Assembly (NCBI RefSeq): GCF_016458235.1
Contig: NZ_JAEMHK010000017.1
Span: forward strand, 1 to 64,000
Source: Geomonas propionica
GTDB lineage: Bacteria > Desulfobacterota > Desulfuromonadia > Geobacterales > Geobacteraceae
Direction: 5' to 3'
DNA: 64,000 nt
In this document: one piece after another, positions 37,812 to 46,811 of the stretch
Layout of the letters: each line of letters begins with the position of its first letter
Position numbering within the stretch: the first letter of the stretch is position 1
Translations under genes and position numbers: made by a program
The notes under the pieces: model-generated
The model's database searches: none
Seen by the model: only the letters and a program-made list of their open reading frames with translations
Told to the model about the DNA's origin: nothing

Positions 37812-38585
37812 CTAAGGCAGGGCCAGCGCGTAGCGCTTCTCCCCCTCGTCGTACCTCACCAATCCCTTTCGCGACGAATCCTTCAGGTGCCGGGAGACGT
37901 CCGCCGGATTAAGGCCCAGGGCGTGGGCGATCTCGGCGCTGGTGAGCGGGTTGTCCCTTAACAGCAGGGTCATCTGGCTCACCGCCAGCTTGTCCACCAC
38001 CAGGTCCTCGAAGATCCGGTTCAGCTCGTCGCTTGCGAAGTACCGGGTGTACTCTTCCTCGGTCTTGAAGCGCTGCCTGAGCCGCTCGCGCTCCACCAGT
38101 TTCACGTAGGGGACCAGCCGGTTGGCGGCCTCCATCCTGATGGTCAGGGCGCTGGGGTCGATCCCCTCACCCTTGCCCAACGGGCCCAGTTCCTTCAGCA
38201 CCCGCCCGAAGTCGTTCATCACCTCGGCGTAGCGCATCCCCTCCGAGGCCGAAATCCACTCGAGCCTCAGGCGGTTCGGGTTCACCCCGATCTTCTCGAG
38301 GATCTTCTTGGCGATGTGCACGTTCTTCAGCACATCGTAGTTCCCCTCGGTGACGTAGTGGCACTCGCCCGGCCAGCAGCCGCCGATGAACACCCCGTCC
38401 GCCCCCTTCTGGAAGGCCCGCAGCACGAACCCTATGTCCACGCGGCCGGTACACATCACCCTGATAATCTTGGTCTCTGTCGTATATTGCAGTCTGGAAA
38501 CTCCAGCCAGGTCGGCAGCGCCGTACGCTCACCACGTGCACAGGAACCCGACGACCCTGGGCTTTTGCTCGATTCCGGTTGTCAT
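37812..38585 (-). CDS. bamF: MvhD-like selenoprotein subunit with C-terminal winged-helix-like domain
   Basis: The full gene begins at ATG 38585 behind AAGGAGGTAA and reads M-T-T-G-I-E-Q-K-P-R-V-V-G-F-L-C-T-W, then an in-frame TGA (38531-38529), then AYGAADLAGVSRLQY and on to the ORF that otherwise seems to start at 38459. CTW-Sec matches the MvhD family CxxC/CxxU motif, so the TGA is selenocysteine 19. Later landmarks: IIRVMCTGRVD and GGCWPGECHY. Total 257 residues; MvhD proteins are about 140. The extra C-terminal part contains NPLTSAEIAHALGLNPADVS, a helix-turn-helix, and a wing-like RYDEGEKRYAL. In the Bam complex it should link the HdrA-like BamE to a partner. Confidence 0.92.
38494..38531 (-). 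promoter_or_regulatory. UGA selenocysteine codon and candidate bacterial SECIS hairpin in bamF
   Basis: The TGA is at 38531-38529. Starting 23 bases after it, CTGGA-GTT-TCCAG (38506-38494) forms a 5-bp stem whose 3-base loop contains the GU typical of SelB-binding bacterial SECIS loops, at the usual distance downstream of the codon. Confidence 0.7.
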
Positions 38586-38628
38586 TGTTACCTCCTTCCC
38601 AGGTTTGCCCTGGAGTTGTTCGTGTGAT

Positions 38629-41600
38629 CTAGCCCCGGGCCGGCGGCAGCGCCGCATCGATCTGGGCGAAGATCGCGTCGTCGGTGTAGTGCTTCAGGTA
38701 AATGGCGCGGGTCGGGCACTTGGCGTTGCACAGGCCGTCCCCCTTGCAAAGGATCGGTTCCACGCGGGCCTTCTTCCCCTTGGGGGTGTCGGCGAAGCTG
38801 ATCGCCCCGTACTTGCAGGCGGTGATGCAGGCGCCGCAGGAGACGCAGCTCGATTCGTCGACGTCGCAGACCGATCCGGAGGCGGTCACCGTCTCTTTGG
38901 AGAGGATCCCCACCGCGCGTCCCGCCGCCCCCAGGGCCTGGCTGATGGTCTCGGTCAGGTGCTTGGGATAGTGGGCGGTGCCGCAGAGGAAGACGCCGTC
39001 GGCACTGAAATCGACCGGCCTCAGCTTCACGTGGGCTTCCTGGAAGAAGCCGTCCGGGTTGTTGGAGACCTTGAAGAGTTTCCCCGCCTCCTGGCTCGCC
39101 TCGGACGGGATCACCGCCGCCGCGAGCACCACGAGGTCCGCTTCCAGCTCCATCTTCTGGCCCAGGACCGGATCGGGGACGGTGACCGTGAAGCCGGCGC
39201 CTGTCGCCTCCACCACCGGTTTTCCATCCGCCTCGTAGCGGATGAACTTCACGTTCTGGTTGGCGGCCTCGCGGTAGTACACCTCTTTGAGGCCGTAGGT
39301 GCGCATGTCGCGGAAGATGATCTGGACCTCCACCTCCGGGTTGATCTGCTTGAGCTTCAAGGCGTTCTTGATCGCCTGGCTGCAGCAGACCCGGCTGCAG
39401 TAGTTGCGGTCGGCCTGGCGGCAGCCGACGCACTGGATCATGACCACGCTCTGGGCCGCTTTCACCTTCTCATCCCCGGCCGCGATCCGCTCTTCCAGCT
39501 CGAGCTGGGTCACGACGTTCTCGTTTTCGCCGTAGAGGTACTCGGTCGGCTTGAGCTCGGCGGCGCCGGTGGCGAGCACCGAGACCCCGTGCTTCACCTC
39601 GCGCGCCCTCCCCTGGGAGGTGACACGGGTGGTGAAGTTGCCGACGTAGCCGGTGACGTCCTCGATGGTGGCGTCGGTCCAGACGTGGATGGACGGGTGC
39701 CGGTACACCTTCTTCACCAGCTCGGTGAGGAAGGGCTGCACCTCGGTTCCCTCGAGGGTGTAGTGCAGGCGTCTCGCCATGCCGCCCAGGTCGTCGTCCT
39801 TCTCGACCAGGTAGACCTCGAAGCCCTGCTCGGCCATGTTGAGCGAGGCGGTCATCCCCGCGACCCCGCCGCCGACGACAAGCGCGGTGTGGTCAACCGG
39901 GAGCTGGAATTCCTGCAAGGGCTCCAGGTGGGCGGCGCGGGCCACCGACATGCGGATGATTTCCTTCGCCTTCTCGGTCGCGTTCTCCTTCTCGCGGGAG
40001 TGGACCCAGGAGCAGTGCTCGCGGATGTTGGCGAACTCGAAGAAGTACTGGTTAAGGCCCGCCTCGCGGCAGGTGTCCCTGAAGAGCGGCTCGTGCGTCC
40101 TCGGCGTGCAGGCGGCGAGCACCACGCGGTTCAGGCCCTTGGCGACGATGGCGTCGGAGATCTGCTTGGCGTTTTCCGTGGAGCAGGCGAAGAGGTTCTC
40201 ACCGGCCCAGGAGACGTTGGGGAGCGTCGCCGCGTACTCGATCACCTCGGGGATGTTGACCACGCGGCCGATGTTGGCGCCGCAGTAGCAGACGACGACC
40301 CCGATCTTCAGCTCCTCCTGCGAGACGTCCTTCTCGACCGGGTAGACCCTCTCGCGCTCCAGCTTGTGGCGCCGGGCGGAGAGGAGCTGGCCGACCAGGG
40401 CGTCGGCGCCGCTGGCGGTCACGACCGACTCGGGGATGTCCAGGGGGCCCTGGAAGGCGCCGGAGACGAAGATCCCCTTTTTGGAGGTCTCGATGGGGTT
40501 GTACGGGTTGTTCTTGCAGAACTTCTGGTCGGTGAGCTCGATGCCGAACTTGGCGGCCAGCGCCTCCACGTCCTTGGGCGGGTTCAGGCCCACCGAGAGG
40601 ACCACCATGTCGAACTCCTCCTCCTTGACCCCCTGGTCGACGGTGGAGTACCTGATGGTGACGTTCTTGCTGCTCTCGATCTCCCTCCCCACGGTGACGT
40701 AGCTCCGGATGAAGCGCACGTCGGAGAGCTTCTCGGCCCGCTGGTGGAAGCGCTCGAAATCCTTGCCGTAGGCGCGGACGTCGTTATGGAAGATGGTGGC
40801 CTCGAGGCTCGGGCTGTGGTCCTTGGCGAGGATCACCTGCTTTTGCGAGTAGGCGCAGCAGACGGCCGAGCAGTAGTTGTTGCCGCCCGGGGTGACCTGG
40901 CGCGAACCGACGCACTGGATCCAGGCGATCTTGTGCGGGTGCTTCTTGTCCGAGGGACGCAGCACCTCCCCTTCGTAGGGGCCGGTGGCGCAGAGGATCC
41001 TCTCGAAGTCGAGGCTCGTCACCACGTTCTGCATGCGGCCGTAGCCGAAATCGCCGCGCAGTTTCGGGTCGAAGGTCGAGTAGCCGGGGGAAAGCAGGAT
41101 GGCACCCACCTCGATCTCGAAGGTCTTGGGCTTCTGGTGCAGGTCGATCGCGTTGGTCTTGCAGGCGCCGACACAGATCTGGCACTTCCCTTCCTTCAGG
41201 TAGAGGCAGGTCTCCGGGTCGACGTAGGTGACCAGCGGCACCGCCTGGGAGAAGTAGATGTGCACCGCCTTGTTCTCGGAGAGGTTCTGGTTGAACGGGT
41301 CCGGGATCTTGACCGGGCAGTAGTCCACGCAGATGTTGCACCCGGTGCACTTCTCCTCCGAGATGTACCTGGGCTTCGTGGTGAGGGTCACCTTGAAGTC
41401 GCCGGCCTCCCCTTCGACCCGGTCGACCTCGGTGTAGGTGATGATCTCGATGTTCGGGTTCCTCGAGCACTCGATGAACTTGGGGGACTCGATGCACATG
41501 GAACAGTCGTTGGTAGGGAAGGTCTTGTCCAGCTGGGACATCTTGCCGCCGAGCGCCGGGGACTTGTCCACGAGGAAGACCCTGAATCCTGAGTTGGCGA

Positions 41601-41679
41601 GATCGAGGGCGGCCTGAATGCCGCTGATCCCCCCGCCCACGATGAGTACGTCACCTATATTTCTCTCTGCGCTATTCAT
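38629..41679 (-). CDS. bamE: HdrA-like flavin/FeS subunit, tandem fusion
   Basis: A 1016-residue protein with two HdrA-like flavin domains: GGGISGIQAALDLANSGFRV at about residue 15 and GGGVAGMTASLNMAEQGFEV at about residue 605. Each half has DxGG/LGGxxxx and FeS motifs: CSMCIESPKF, CTGCNICVDYCP, C-V-G-A-C-K-T, GSRQVTPGGNNYCSAVCC in the first; CVGCRQADRNYCSRVCC in the second; a C-terminal 2[4Fe-4S] ferredoxin (CVSCGACITACKYGA; CNAKCPTRAIYL). This matches BamE, proposed to take part in flavin-based bifurcation for benzoyl-CoA reduction. It lies between bamD and bamF with short gaps. Confidence 0.92.
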   Translation of the reverse strand: MNSAERNIGDVLIVGGGISGIQAALDLANSGFRVFLVDKSPALGGKMSQLDKTFPTNDCSMCIESPKFIECSRNPNIEIITYTEVDRVEGEAGDFKVTLTTKPRYISEEKCTGCNICVDYCPVKIPDPFNQNLSENKAVHIYFSQAVPLVTYVDPETCLYLKEGKCQICVGACKTNAIDLHQKPKTFEIEVGAILLSPGYSTFDPKLRGDFGYGRMQNVVTSLDFERILCATGPYEGEVLRPSDKKHPHKIAWIQCVGSRQVTPGGNNYCSAVCCAYSQKQVILAKDHSPSLEATIFHNDVRAYGKDFERFHQRAEKLSDVRFIRSYVTVGREIESSKNVTIRYSTVDQGVKEEEFDMVVLSVGLNPPKDVEALAAKFGIELTDQKFCKNNPYNPIETSKKGIFVSGAFQGPLDIPESVVTASGADALVGQLLSARRHKLERERVYPVEKDVSQEELKIGVVVCYCGANIGRVVNIPEVIEYAATLPNVSWAGENLFACSTENAKQISDAIVAKGLNRVVLAACTPRTHEPLFRDTCREAGLNQYFFEFANIREHCSWVHSREKENATEKAKEIIRMSVARAAHLEPLQEFQLPVDHTALVVGGGVAGMTASLNMAEQGFEVYLVEKDDDLGGMARRLHYTLEGTEVQPFLTELVKKVYRHPSIHVWTDATIEDVTGYVGNFTTRVTSQGRAREVKHGVSVLATGAAELKPTEYLYGENENVVTQLELEERIAAGDEKVKAAQSVVMIQCVGCRQADRNYCSRVCCSQAIKNALKLKQINPEVEVQIIFRDMRTYGLKEVYYREAANQNVKFIRYEADGKPVVEATGAGFTVTVPDPVLGQKMELEADLVVLAAAVIPSEASQEAGKLFKVSNNPDGFFQEAHVKLRPVDFSADGVFLCGTAHYPKHLTETISQALGAAGRAVGILSKETVTASGSVCDVDESSCVSCGACITACKYGAISFADTPKGKKARVEPILCKGDGLCNAKCPTRAIYLKHYTDDAIFAQIDAALPPARG

Positions 41680-41711
41680 AGAAGTTATCCTTCCCCTCAG
41701 GGTTTCTTGCC

Positions 41712-42863
41712 TCAGATCACCTCGGCGATGATCTCCGTCAGGTCCTTTATCTCCACCTTCTCGTGGTCGGCCAGGTCGAGGCTCGAGTCGGTGAAGTTGG
41801 TGATGCAGTAGGGACAGGAGGTGGCCAGCACCTCGGCTCCGGCGTCAACCGCCTGCCTGAGCCTCAAGTCGGCGAAGCGTTCCTCCTTGGGGGTCTCCAT
41901 CCAGATCCTGCCGCCGCCACCGCCGCAGCAAAGGGCGAACTCGCGGTTGTCGGCCATCTCGGTGAACTGAAGTCCCGGGACCATTTTCAGCACGTTCCTC
42001 GGCTCGTCGTAGACGCCGTTGTGGCGCCCGAGGTAGCAGGGGTCGTGGTAGGTGACCTTTTTGGCAAACTCACCCTTGATGGTGAGCCTTCCCGTCTCGA
42101 TCAGCTCCTGAATGAACTGGGAGATGAAGACCACCTCGAAGTTCACCATGAACTCCGGGTACTCGTTCTTGAAGGTGTGGTAGCAGTGCGGCGAGGAGAC
42201 GATCACCTTCTTGACGCCGCGGTCGATGAAGTTCCTGATGTTCTCCTTGGCGAGCTTCTTAAAGAGCTCCTCGTTGCCGGTCTTCCTGATGCTCTCGCCG
42301 CAGCAGCTCTCCTTGTCGCCGAGGATGCCGAACTTCACCCCCGCCTTGTTCAGTATCGTGGCGGTGGCCTGGGCGACCCTCCTCATCCGGGGGTCGTAGC
42401 TTAAGTAGCAGCCGGTGAAGTAGAGGGCTTCCATCCCCTCCTCGTACGGCTTCACCGGGAGGTCCTTGGCCCATTCTCCCCTCTTGGCGCGCTCACCACC
42501 GATGGAGTTACCCTCGCTGGTCAGGCTCGCCACCACGTTCCTGATCGTGGCCGCGTGACCGGGGTAGACGTCGTACTCCGCCCCCATGGTCCGAAGCGCA
42601 ACGCCGGCCTCGATCTGGTTCACCCCCCTGGGGCAGCGGGAGGGACAGGTCCCGCAGGTGCTGCAGCGCCAGATCTCTTCCTGCTCGATCTCGGTGAGGC
42701 CGAAGACCCCCTGCCGCACCACCTTGCGCATGCTGAACTGCCGCACCCGGTTCCAGGGGCAGACCGAGTCGCACAGGCCGCACTGGTAGCAGTACTTGAG
42801 CGAGTCCCCACCCTTCTCCTTGATGACATCTATGATCTCTTTGAATGGAGTCACGGTTTCCAC
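41712..42863 (-). CDS. bamD: HdrD-like FeS protein of the class II benzoyl-CoA reductase complex
   Basis: A 383-residue soluble protein: 2[4Fe-4S] domain (CYQCGLCDSVCPW and CSTCGTCPSRCPRG) followed by two CCG domains with SCCGESIRKTGNEEL and LCCGGGGGRIWMETP. I chose GTG at 42863 because GAAAGGAC lies 6-13 bases upstream and just after the bamC stop; the frame can be extended to a TTG at 42917, but that has no ribosome site and overlaps bamC. No membrane helices, unlike the related oxidoreductases at 11509 and 18371. Confidence 0.9.
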   Translation of the reverse strand: METVTPFKEIIDVIKEKGGDSLKYCYQCGLCDSVCPWNRVRQFSMRKVVRQGVFGLTEIEQEEIWRCSTCGTCPSRCPRGVNQIEAGVALRTMGAEYDVYPGHAATIRNVVASLTSEGNSIGGERAKRGEWAKDLPVKPYEEGMEALYFTGCYLSYDPRMRRVAQATATILNKAGVKFGILGDKESCCGESIRKTGNEELFKKLAKENIRNFIDRGVKKVIVSSPHCYHTFKNEYPEFMVNFEVVFISQFIQELIETGRLTIKGEFAKKVTYHDPCYLGRHNGVYDEPRNVLKMVPGLQFTEMADNREFALCCGGGGGRIWMETPKEERFADLRLRQAVDAGAEVLATSCPYCITNFTDSSLDLADHEKVEIKDLTEIIAEVI

Positions 42864-42882
42864 GATGCACCGTCCTTTCGCG

Positions 42883-43422
42883 TCAGCGTCCTTTGGTAAT
42901 CTGGGCAACGGTATCAAGGAGCTTGTCGGCGCCGAACCTTCTCGCCAGCGACTCCAGGCCTATCTCCAGTTCGCCCCGCTTGGTCTCCTCCGCAGGCTCC
43001 TCCACCTCCCGTTCCGTCACGGAAAGGGCCCCGACCAGGCACCACTTGACGCACAGGGGCTCGGGTTCGCCGTCGCAGAGATCGCACTTCAGGGGAAGCC
43101 CCGAGTCCGGCTCGCGGAAGAGGTCGCGCGAAGGGCAGGAGGTCCGGCAGAAGCCGCACTCGTCGTATTCCTTGCCGTCGATGATGAACTTGTCGCGCCC
43201 CATGCACTCGCTCTCGGTGTAGTCACCGGCGTAGAGCGGGATGTAGATGTCGCGCAGCGGATCGCGCACCACGCGCACCCGGGAGCGGGCCGGGTTGTTG
43301 CTGCTGTACCTGGGCGCCGCGTGGAAGGAGGAACAGATCACCTCGCAGGCACGGCAGCCGTTGCATTTGTCCGCGTCGATATTGATGGTCTTGACGGTTC
43401 TTTTCTTGGTCTCGGTGCTCAC
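42883..43422 (-). CDS. bamC: Ferredoxin-like electron-transfer subunit of benzoyl-CoA reductase
   Basis: A 179-residue protein with three to four [4Fe-4S] binding groups: CNGCRACEVICSSFH, CGFCRTSCPSRDLF, and CDLCDGEPEPLCVKWCLVGA. This is the pattern of the FeS partners of AOR-family tungsten enzymes, and BamC forms the catalytic BamBC core with BamB in Geobacter metallireducens. It starts with GTG overlapping the bamB stop by 4 bases (GTGA), indicating tight translational coupling. Confidence 0.92.
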   Translation of the reverse strand: MSTETKKRTVKTINIDADKCNGCRACEVICSSFHAAPRYSSNNPARSRVRVVRDPLRDIYIPLYAGDYTESECMGRDKFIIDGKEYDECGFCRTSCPSRDLFREPDSGLPLKCDLCDGEPEPLCVKWCLVGALSVTEREVEEPAEETKRGELEIGLESLARRFGADKLLDTVAQITKGR

Positions 43423-45443
43423 GGCTGTACCCCCCCGACGTTAAGTGTCTCCTGCTGGCGCGGCGCGCTGGCCGGCTCCGCGGAGCCGCCGCCGTACACA
43501 CCGGTCCGCTCGAATTCCGCGGCGACGTAGCCAAGTCCCAGATCCTCCAGGGTCTCCTTGGTGGGGATGCCGTCCTCGTTCCACCCCTTCAGCTGGTAGT
43601 ACGAGTCGAGGAGATTCTTCTCCAGCTCGGGGAACCTGTTCTTCCAGTGGTTCGCCGGCGGCTGCTCGTCCACCCTTCTCATGCCGCGGCGGATGTTGTT
43701 CGCGCGGACCAGGGTGCGGTAGCGCTTGGCCGCCTTCATGAGCTTGTCCTTGTCCATGTCGATCCCCGCGCCGGCGGAGATGAACTTCGGGTAGTTGTGG
43801 ATGTGGTACGGCGGTTTAAGCGGGAAGGAGGAGAGCCCGGCGCACTGCCCGAGGGCGTCGTCGATGTAGTGCATCATCTCCTGCCAGTCCACGATGTCGC
43901 AGCACATGTCCACGGTGGGGAAGTTCGGCATCGACTTCTCGCCGCGCGGCTCCCACTGCAGGAAGATGTCCTTGAACTTGTCGTCGGGCACCTGGACCCA
44001 GTCCTTCACGAAGGCCTCGCGCTGCTCCACCGTGGGGTACGGCGCCTGCGGGAACTGCCCCTCGATCTGGGTGATGTTGATCTTCTCCCCGGTGCAGTAC
44101 ATGAGGTAGTAGATGGGGTTCAGCATGGAGAGCTTCAAGGGGAGCTGCTCGTGCTTCTTGATATTGTTGTGGGCGAACTCCTCGGCGCCGTTGCCGATCT
44201 CGCGCGCGGCCCAGTAGGTGCCGTTGGCGAGGATGTCGCCGATCCCCTGCCGGTTCACGATCATGTCCAGGAGGTAGAAGAACTTCCCTTCGTTGTCCTC
44301 GGGGAGGCCGGGGAAGTCCGAATCCTTCAGGATCCCCTTCTCCAGGAGCTCCATCGCGAAGGCCATCACCTGGGGTGCCGAGAAGCCGTCCAGGCCGTAC
44401 TCGGTCGCCTTCTGGGCGATCCTCAGGCCGAAGTCGAGGTCGGAGAAGGCGGCCATGGTGTAGGTGAGCTTCGTGAAGCACTTCATCATGTAGGTCGGGA
44501 GCCCCTCCATCGAGATGGTGGCGCCGCACTTCATGGGACAGTTGTAGCAGCTGATCAGCCTGGTCCGCGCCTTCTCCATGGTCTTGGCCCAGGCGTGGTC
44601 AACCTCCTCGGTCCAGAAGTCCTTGCGGCGGGTGCGGGCGTTACCCCAGTTGAAGTTCTCGGTGTGCCACTTCTCGTCGTGGACCTTCATCTCCTGCGGG
44701 CTGCCAAGCCCGGCCAGGATCGGCATCACGTCCGGAATCGGGTTATCCTCGCGATGCTTGATGTAGTCCAGCACCTCGCTGCAGAGGTCCATGTACTCCT
44801 GGGGCTTGGCGACCACGATGTCCTTGGTGCCGCGCACCACGACAGCCTTGACCCCCTTGTCACCCATCACCGCGCCGATGCCGCCGCGCGAGGCGGAGGA
44901 GCGACCCTGCTCGATGGAGGCGTAGAAGACCCGGTTCTCACCGGCGAGGCCAATGGCGGCCACCTGGGCCCGGGGCTCGTTCAGCTCCTTCTTGATGATC
45001 TCCGCGGTCTCGATGGCCCCCTTCCCTTTCAGGTGGGAGGCGTCGCGGATCTCGACCTTGTCGTTGTTGATGTAGAGATAGACCAGGTCCTTGGACTTGC
45101 CGCGCAGGACCACCTTGTCGTATCCCGCGTACTTCAGCTCCGGCGCCCAGAAGCCTCCCATCATCGAGAAGGCCATGAGCCTCGTCTGCGGCGAGATGGT
45201 GGAGACGATGGTGCGGTTACAGCCGGTGGCCGGCGTGCCGCACAAAAGGCCGGCGGCGAAGATCAAAAGGTTGTCCGGTGAAAAGGGCTCGACGTCGGCG
45301 GGGACCCTGTCCCACAGCATCTTGGCGTTGGTGCCCAGACCGCCTAAGTAGAGCTCGGTATCCCTCGGGTCGGTCGCTACCCGTTCGATGTTCCCCTTGG
45401 TAAGGTCGACTTCCAGCACATATCCTGTCTCTGCGTACCTCAT
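43419..45443 (-). CDS. bamB: Tungsten benzoyl-CoA reductase catalytic subunit (AOR family)
   Basis: A 674-residue member of the aldehyde:ferredoxin oxidoreductase family. N-terminal GYVLEVDLTKGNIERV and LYLGGLGTNAKMLWD, pterin-binding SRGGIGAVMGDKGVKAVVV, and CYNCPMKCGATI for the [4Fe-4S] cluster near residue 300. BamB carries the tungstopterin site that reduces benzoyl-CoA to cyclohexa-1,5-diene-1-carbonyl-CoA without ATP hydrolysis. Assignment to BamB instead of another AOR rests on the complete bamA-I neighbourhood. The gene follows bamA by 127 bases. Confidence 0.95.
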   Translation of the reverse strand: MRYAETGYVLEVDLTKGNIERVATDPRDTELYLGGLGTNAKMLWDRVPADVEPFSPDNLLIFAAGLLCGTPATGCNRTIVSTISPQTRLMAFSMMGGFWAPELKYAGYDKVVLRGKSKDLVYLYINNDKVEIRDASHLKGKGAIETAEIIKKELNEPRAQVAAIGLAGENRVFYASIEQGRSSASRGGIGAVMGDKGVKAVVVRGTKDIVVAKPQEYMDLCSEVLDYIKHREDNPIPDVMPILAGLGSPQEMKVHDEKWHTENFNWGNARTRRKDFWTEEVDHAWAKTMEKARTRLISCYNCPMKCGATISMEGLPTYMMKCFTKLTYTMAAFSDLDFGLRIAQKATEYGLDGFSAPQVMAFAMELLEKGILKDSDFPGLPEDNEGKFFYLLDMIVNRQGIGDILANGTYWAAREIGNGAEEFAHNNIKKHEQLPLKLSMLNPIYYLMYCTGEKINITQIEGQFPQAPYPTVEQREAFVKDWVQVPDDKFKDIFLQWEPRGEKSMPNFPTVDMCCDIVDWQEMMHYIDDALGQCAGLSSFPLKPPYHIHNYPKFISAGAGIDMDKDKLMKAAKRYRTLVRANNIRRGMRRVDEQPPANHWKNRFPELEKNLLDSYYQLKGWNEDGIPTKETLEDLGLGYVAAEFERTGVYGGGSAEPASAPRQQETLNVGGVQP

Positions 45444-45570
45444 AGTGTTACCCCTTGGTTTTGATTGCCTTGAGTTCGGACTCCGACGATCGGGACCGGT
45501 GCTACGCGGGGGCGCCCCCCCTGAACCCTTCCCGCGCCCGGCGGCGCCCGGCGCGGGAAGTAGCGGCGTC

Positions 45571-46716
45571 CTACTTGGCCGCGGCCGGCATCAGGCTGTC
45601 GACCAGGTCCTCGGTCCACGGCGTGCCGACGGCAAGGCCCTGGCGCAGCTTGACGAAATCGATCTCGCGGCCGGTTTCCTTGGTCCCCTCGTTGAAGGCC
45701 CTGAAGCCGGTCCTCGCTTCGTTCATCATGTTGAGCGCAAGCCATGCCCTCGAGTTTTCCTTGTTCTGGTTCCACGCGTTCAGCTTCGGCTTTCTCAGTT
45801 CCTCGAGGCTCTTGGTCATGCACTCGGGGAAGGTATCCAGGAGCTTCGCGCAGAGTTCCTCGACCTTCTGGTCCAGAAGCGACAGGTCGATCTCGCCGTC
45901 CTTGATCATGGCCTGACCTTCCTTGAACTGGGAGCCGGTCCTGAACTCGCCGTGGACCACACGGCCGTACTCGTCGAGGAAGCGGTCGGTGACCACGGTG
46001 GGGTTGGCAACGAACTTGCCGTCGATCTTCAGCGCCGGGACGACGTCAGCGATGATGCCCAGGCGCGCTGCCTTGTGCGCCGAGAACGGCTCGCACAGCG
46101 TTCCGGAGACCATGGCCTGCTCACAGCCGATCATGACCGGGAGGAAGTCGGTGGCGCCGCCGATGGCCGCTGAGCCGTGCTTGGGGCCGGCCTGGCCGAA
46201 GTTGGCGAGGTCGTGGGCGACCGAGAAGTCGCAGGCCATGCCGATCTCCTGGCCGCCACCGATCCTCATGCCGTTCACCCGGCAGATGACCGGCTTGTCA
46301 CAGCCGAGGATCGCGGAGACCATGTCGTTGAAAAGGCGCATGTACTGGCGGTACTCCTGCGGGTTGCCGGCGTAGTACTCGGCGTACTCCTTGGTGTTGC
46401 CGCCGGTGCAGAACGCCTTCTCCCCCACCCCGGTGAAGACCACCGCGTTCACCTGGCGGTCGGCGGAAGCGCGGCGGAAGGCGAGGATGGTCGCCTTGAC
46501 CATGTCGGTGGTGTAGGAGTTGAACTGCTTGGGGTTGTTGAAGATGATCCAGGCGTTGTAGAGTCCCTCCACCGCGTTGCCGTCGCGACGCTGGGCCGGC
46601 CTTTTCTCGTAGCGCACCATGCCGTCGCACAGGCTCTCCACGTCGCGGTCGATCAGGTTGTGGTCGATGAGATGGGACGGTGCGGTTCTCTTTATGATTT
46701 CGTCTGTAGTTGCCAC
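45571..46716 (-). CDS. bamA: 6-oxocyclohex-1-ene-1-carbonyl-CoA hydrolase
   Basis: A 381-residue ring-opening hydrolase, a long crotonase-family member used as a marker for anaerobic aromatic degradation. Landmarks: LYNAWIIFNNPKQFNSYTTD, GVGEKAFCTGGNTKEYAEYY, NGMRIGGGQEIGMACDFSVA and GPKHGSAAIGGATDFLPV. It hydrates and opens the ring to 3-hydroxypimelyl-CoA. The start is GTG at 46716 behind GGGGGAAG. It heads the bam operon and lies just downstream of shared operator-promoter copy D. Confidence 0.97.
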   Translation of the reverse strand: MATTDEIIKRTAPSHLIDHNLIDRDVESLCDGMVRYEKRPAQRRDGNAVEGLYNAWIIFNNPKQFNSYTTDMVKATILAFRRASADRQVNAVVFTGVGEKAFCTGGNTKEYAEYYAGNPQEYRQYMRLFNDMVSAILGCDKPVICRVNGMRIGGGQEIGMACDFSVAHDLANFGQAGPKHGSAAIGGATDFLPVMIGCEQAMVSGTLCEPFSAHKAARLGIIADVVPALKIDGKFVANPTVVTDRFLDEYGRVVHGEFRTGSQFKEGQAMIKDGEIDLSLLDQKVEELCAKLLDTFPECMTKSLEELRKPKLNAWNQNKENSRAWLALNMMNEARTGFRAFNEGTKETGREIDFVKLRQGLAVGTPWTEDLVDSLMPAAAK

Positions 46717-46763
46717 GGCTTCCCCCTTTGCTTTCTGTTTGTGGGCTCCCGCCCCTTTTGTTG

Positions 46764-46796
46764 TATTACGGTACTGTAATACGATTATTGGACCAA
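46764..46796 (-). promoter_or_regulatory. Shared operator-promoter, copy D (bamA operon)
   Basis: On the minus strand TTGGTC (46791-46796), 17 bases, then TACCGT (46768-46773). The overlapping palindrome reads TATTACGGTA-six bases-TACGATTATT, with a perfect GTATTAC / GTAATAC core (46763-46782). It is the most divergent copy but keeps the spacing of the other four. It lies about 50 bases upstream of the bamA start codon. Confidence 0.68.
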
Positions 46797-46811
46797 AAAA
46801 ATATCAGCGTT

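Noticed and set aside
38167-38541. Open frame covering the 5' part of bamF in another minus frame
   Set aside because: It has no family resemblance; the true frame is recovered by reading the TGA at 38529-38531 as selenocysteine.
42864-42917. Longer N-terminus for bamD from TTG at 42917
   Set aside because: No ribosome site before the TTG, overlap with bamC, and a good site before GTG 42863.
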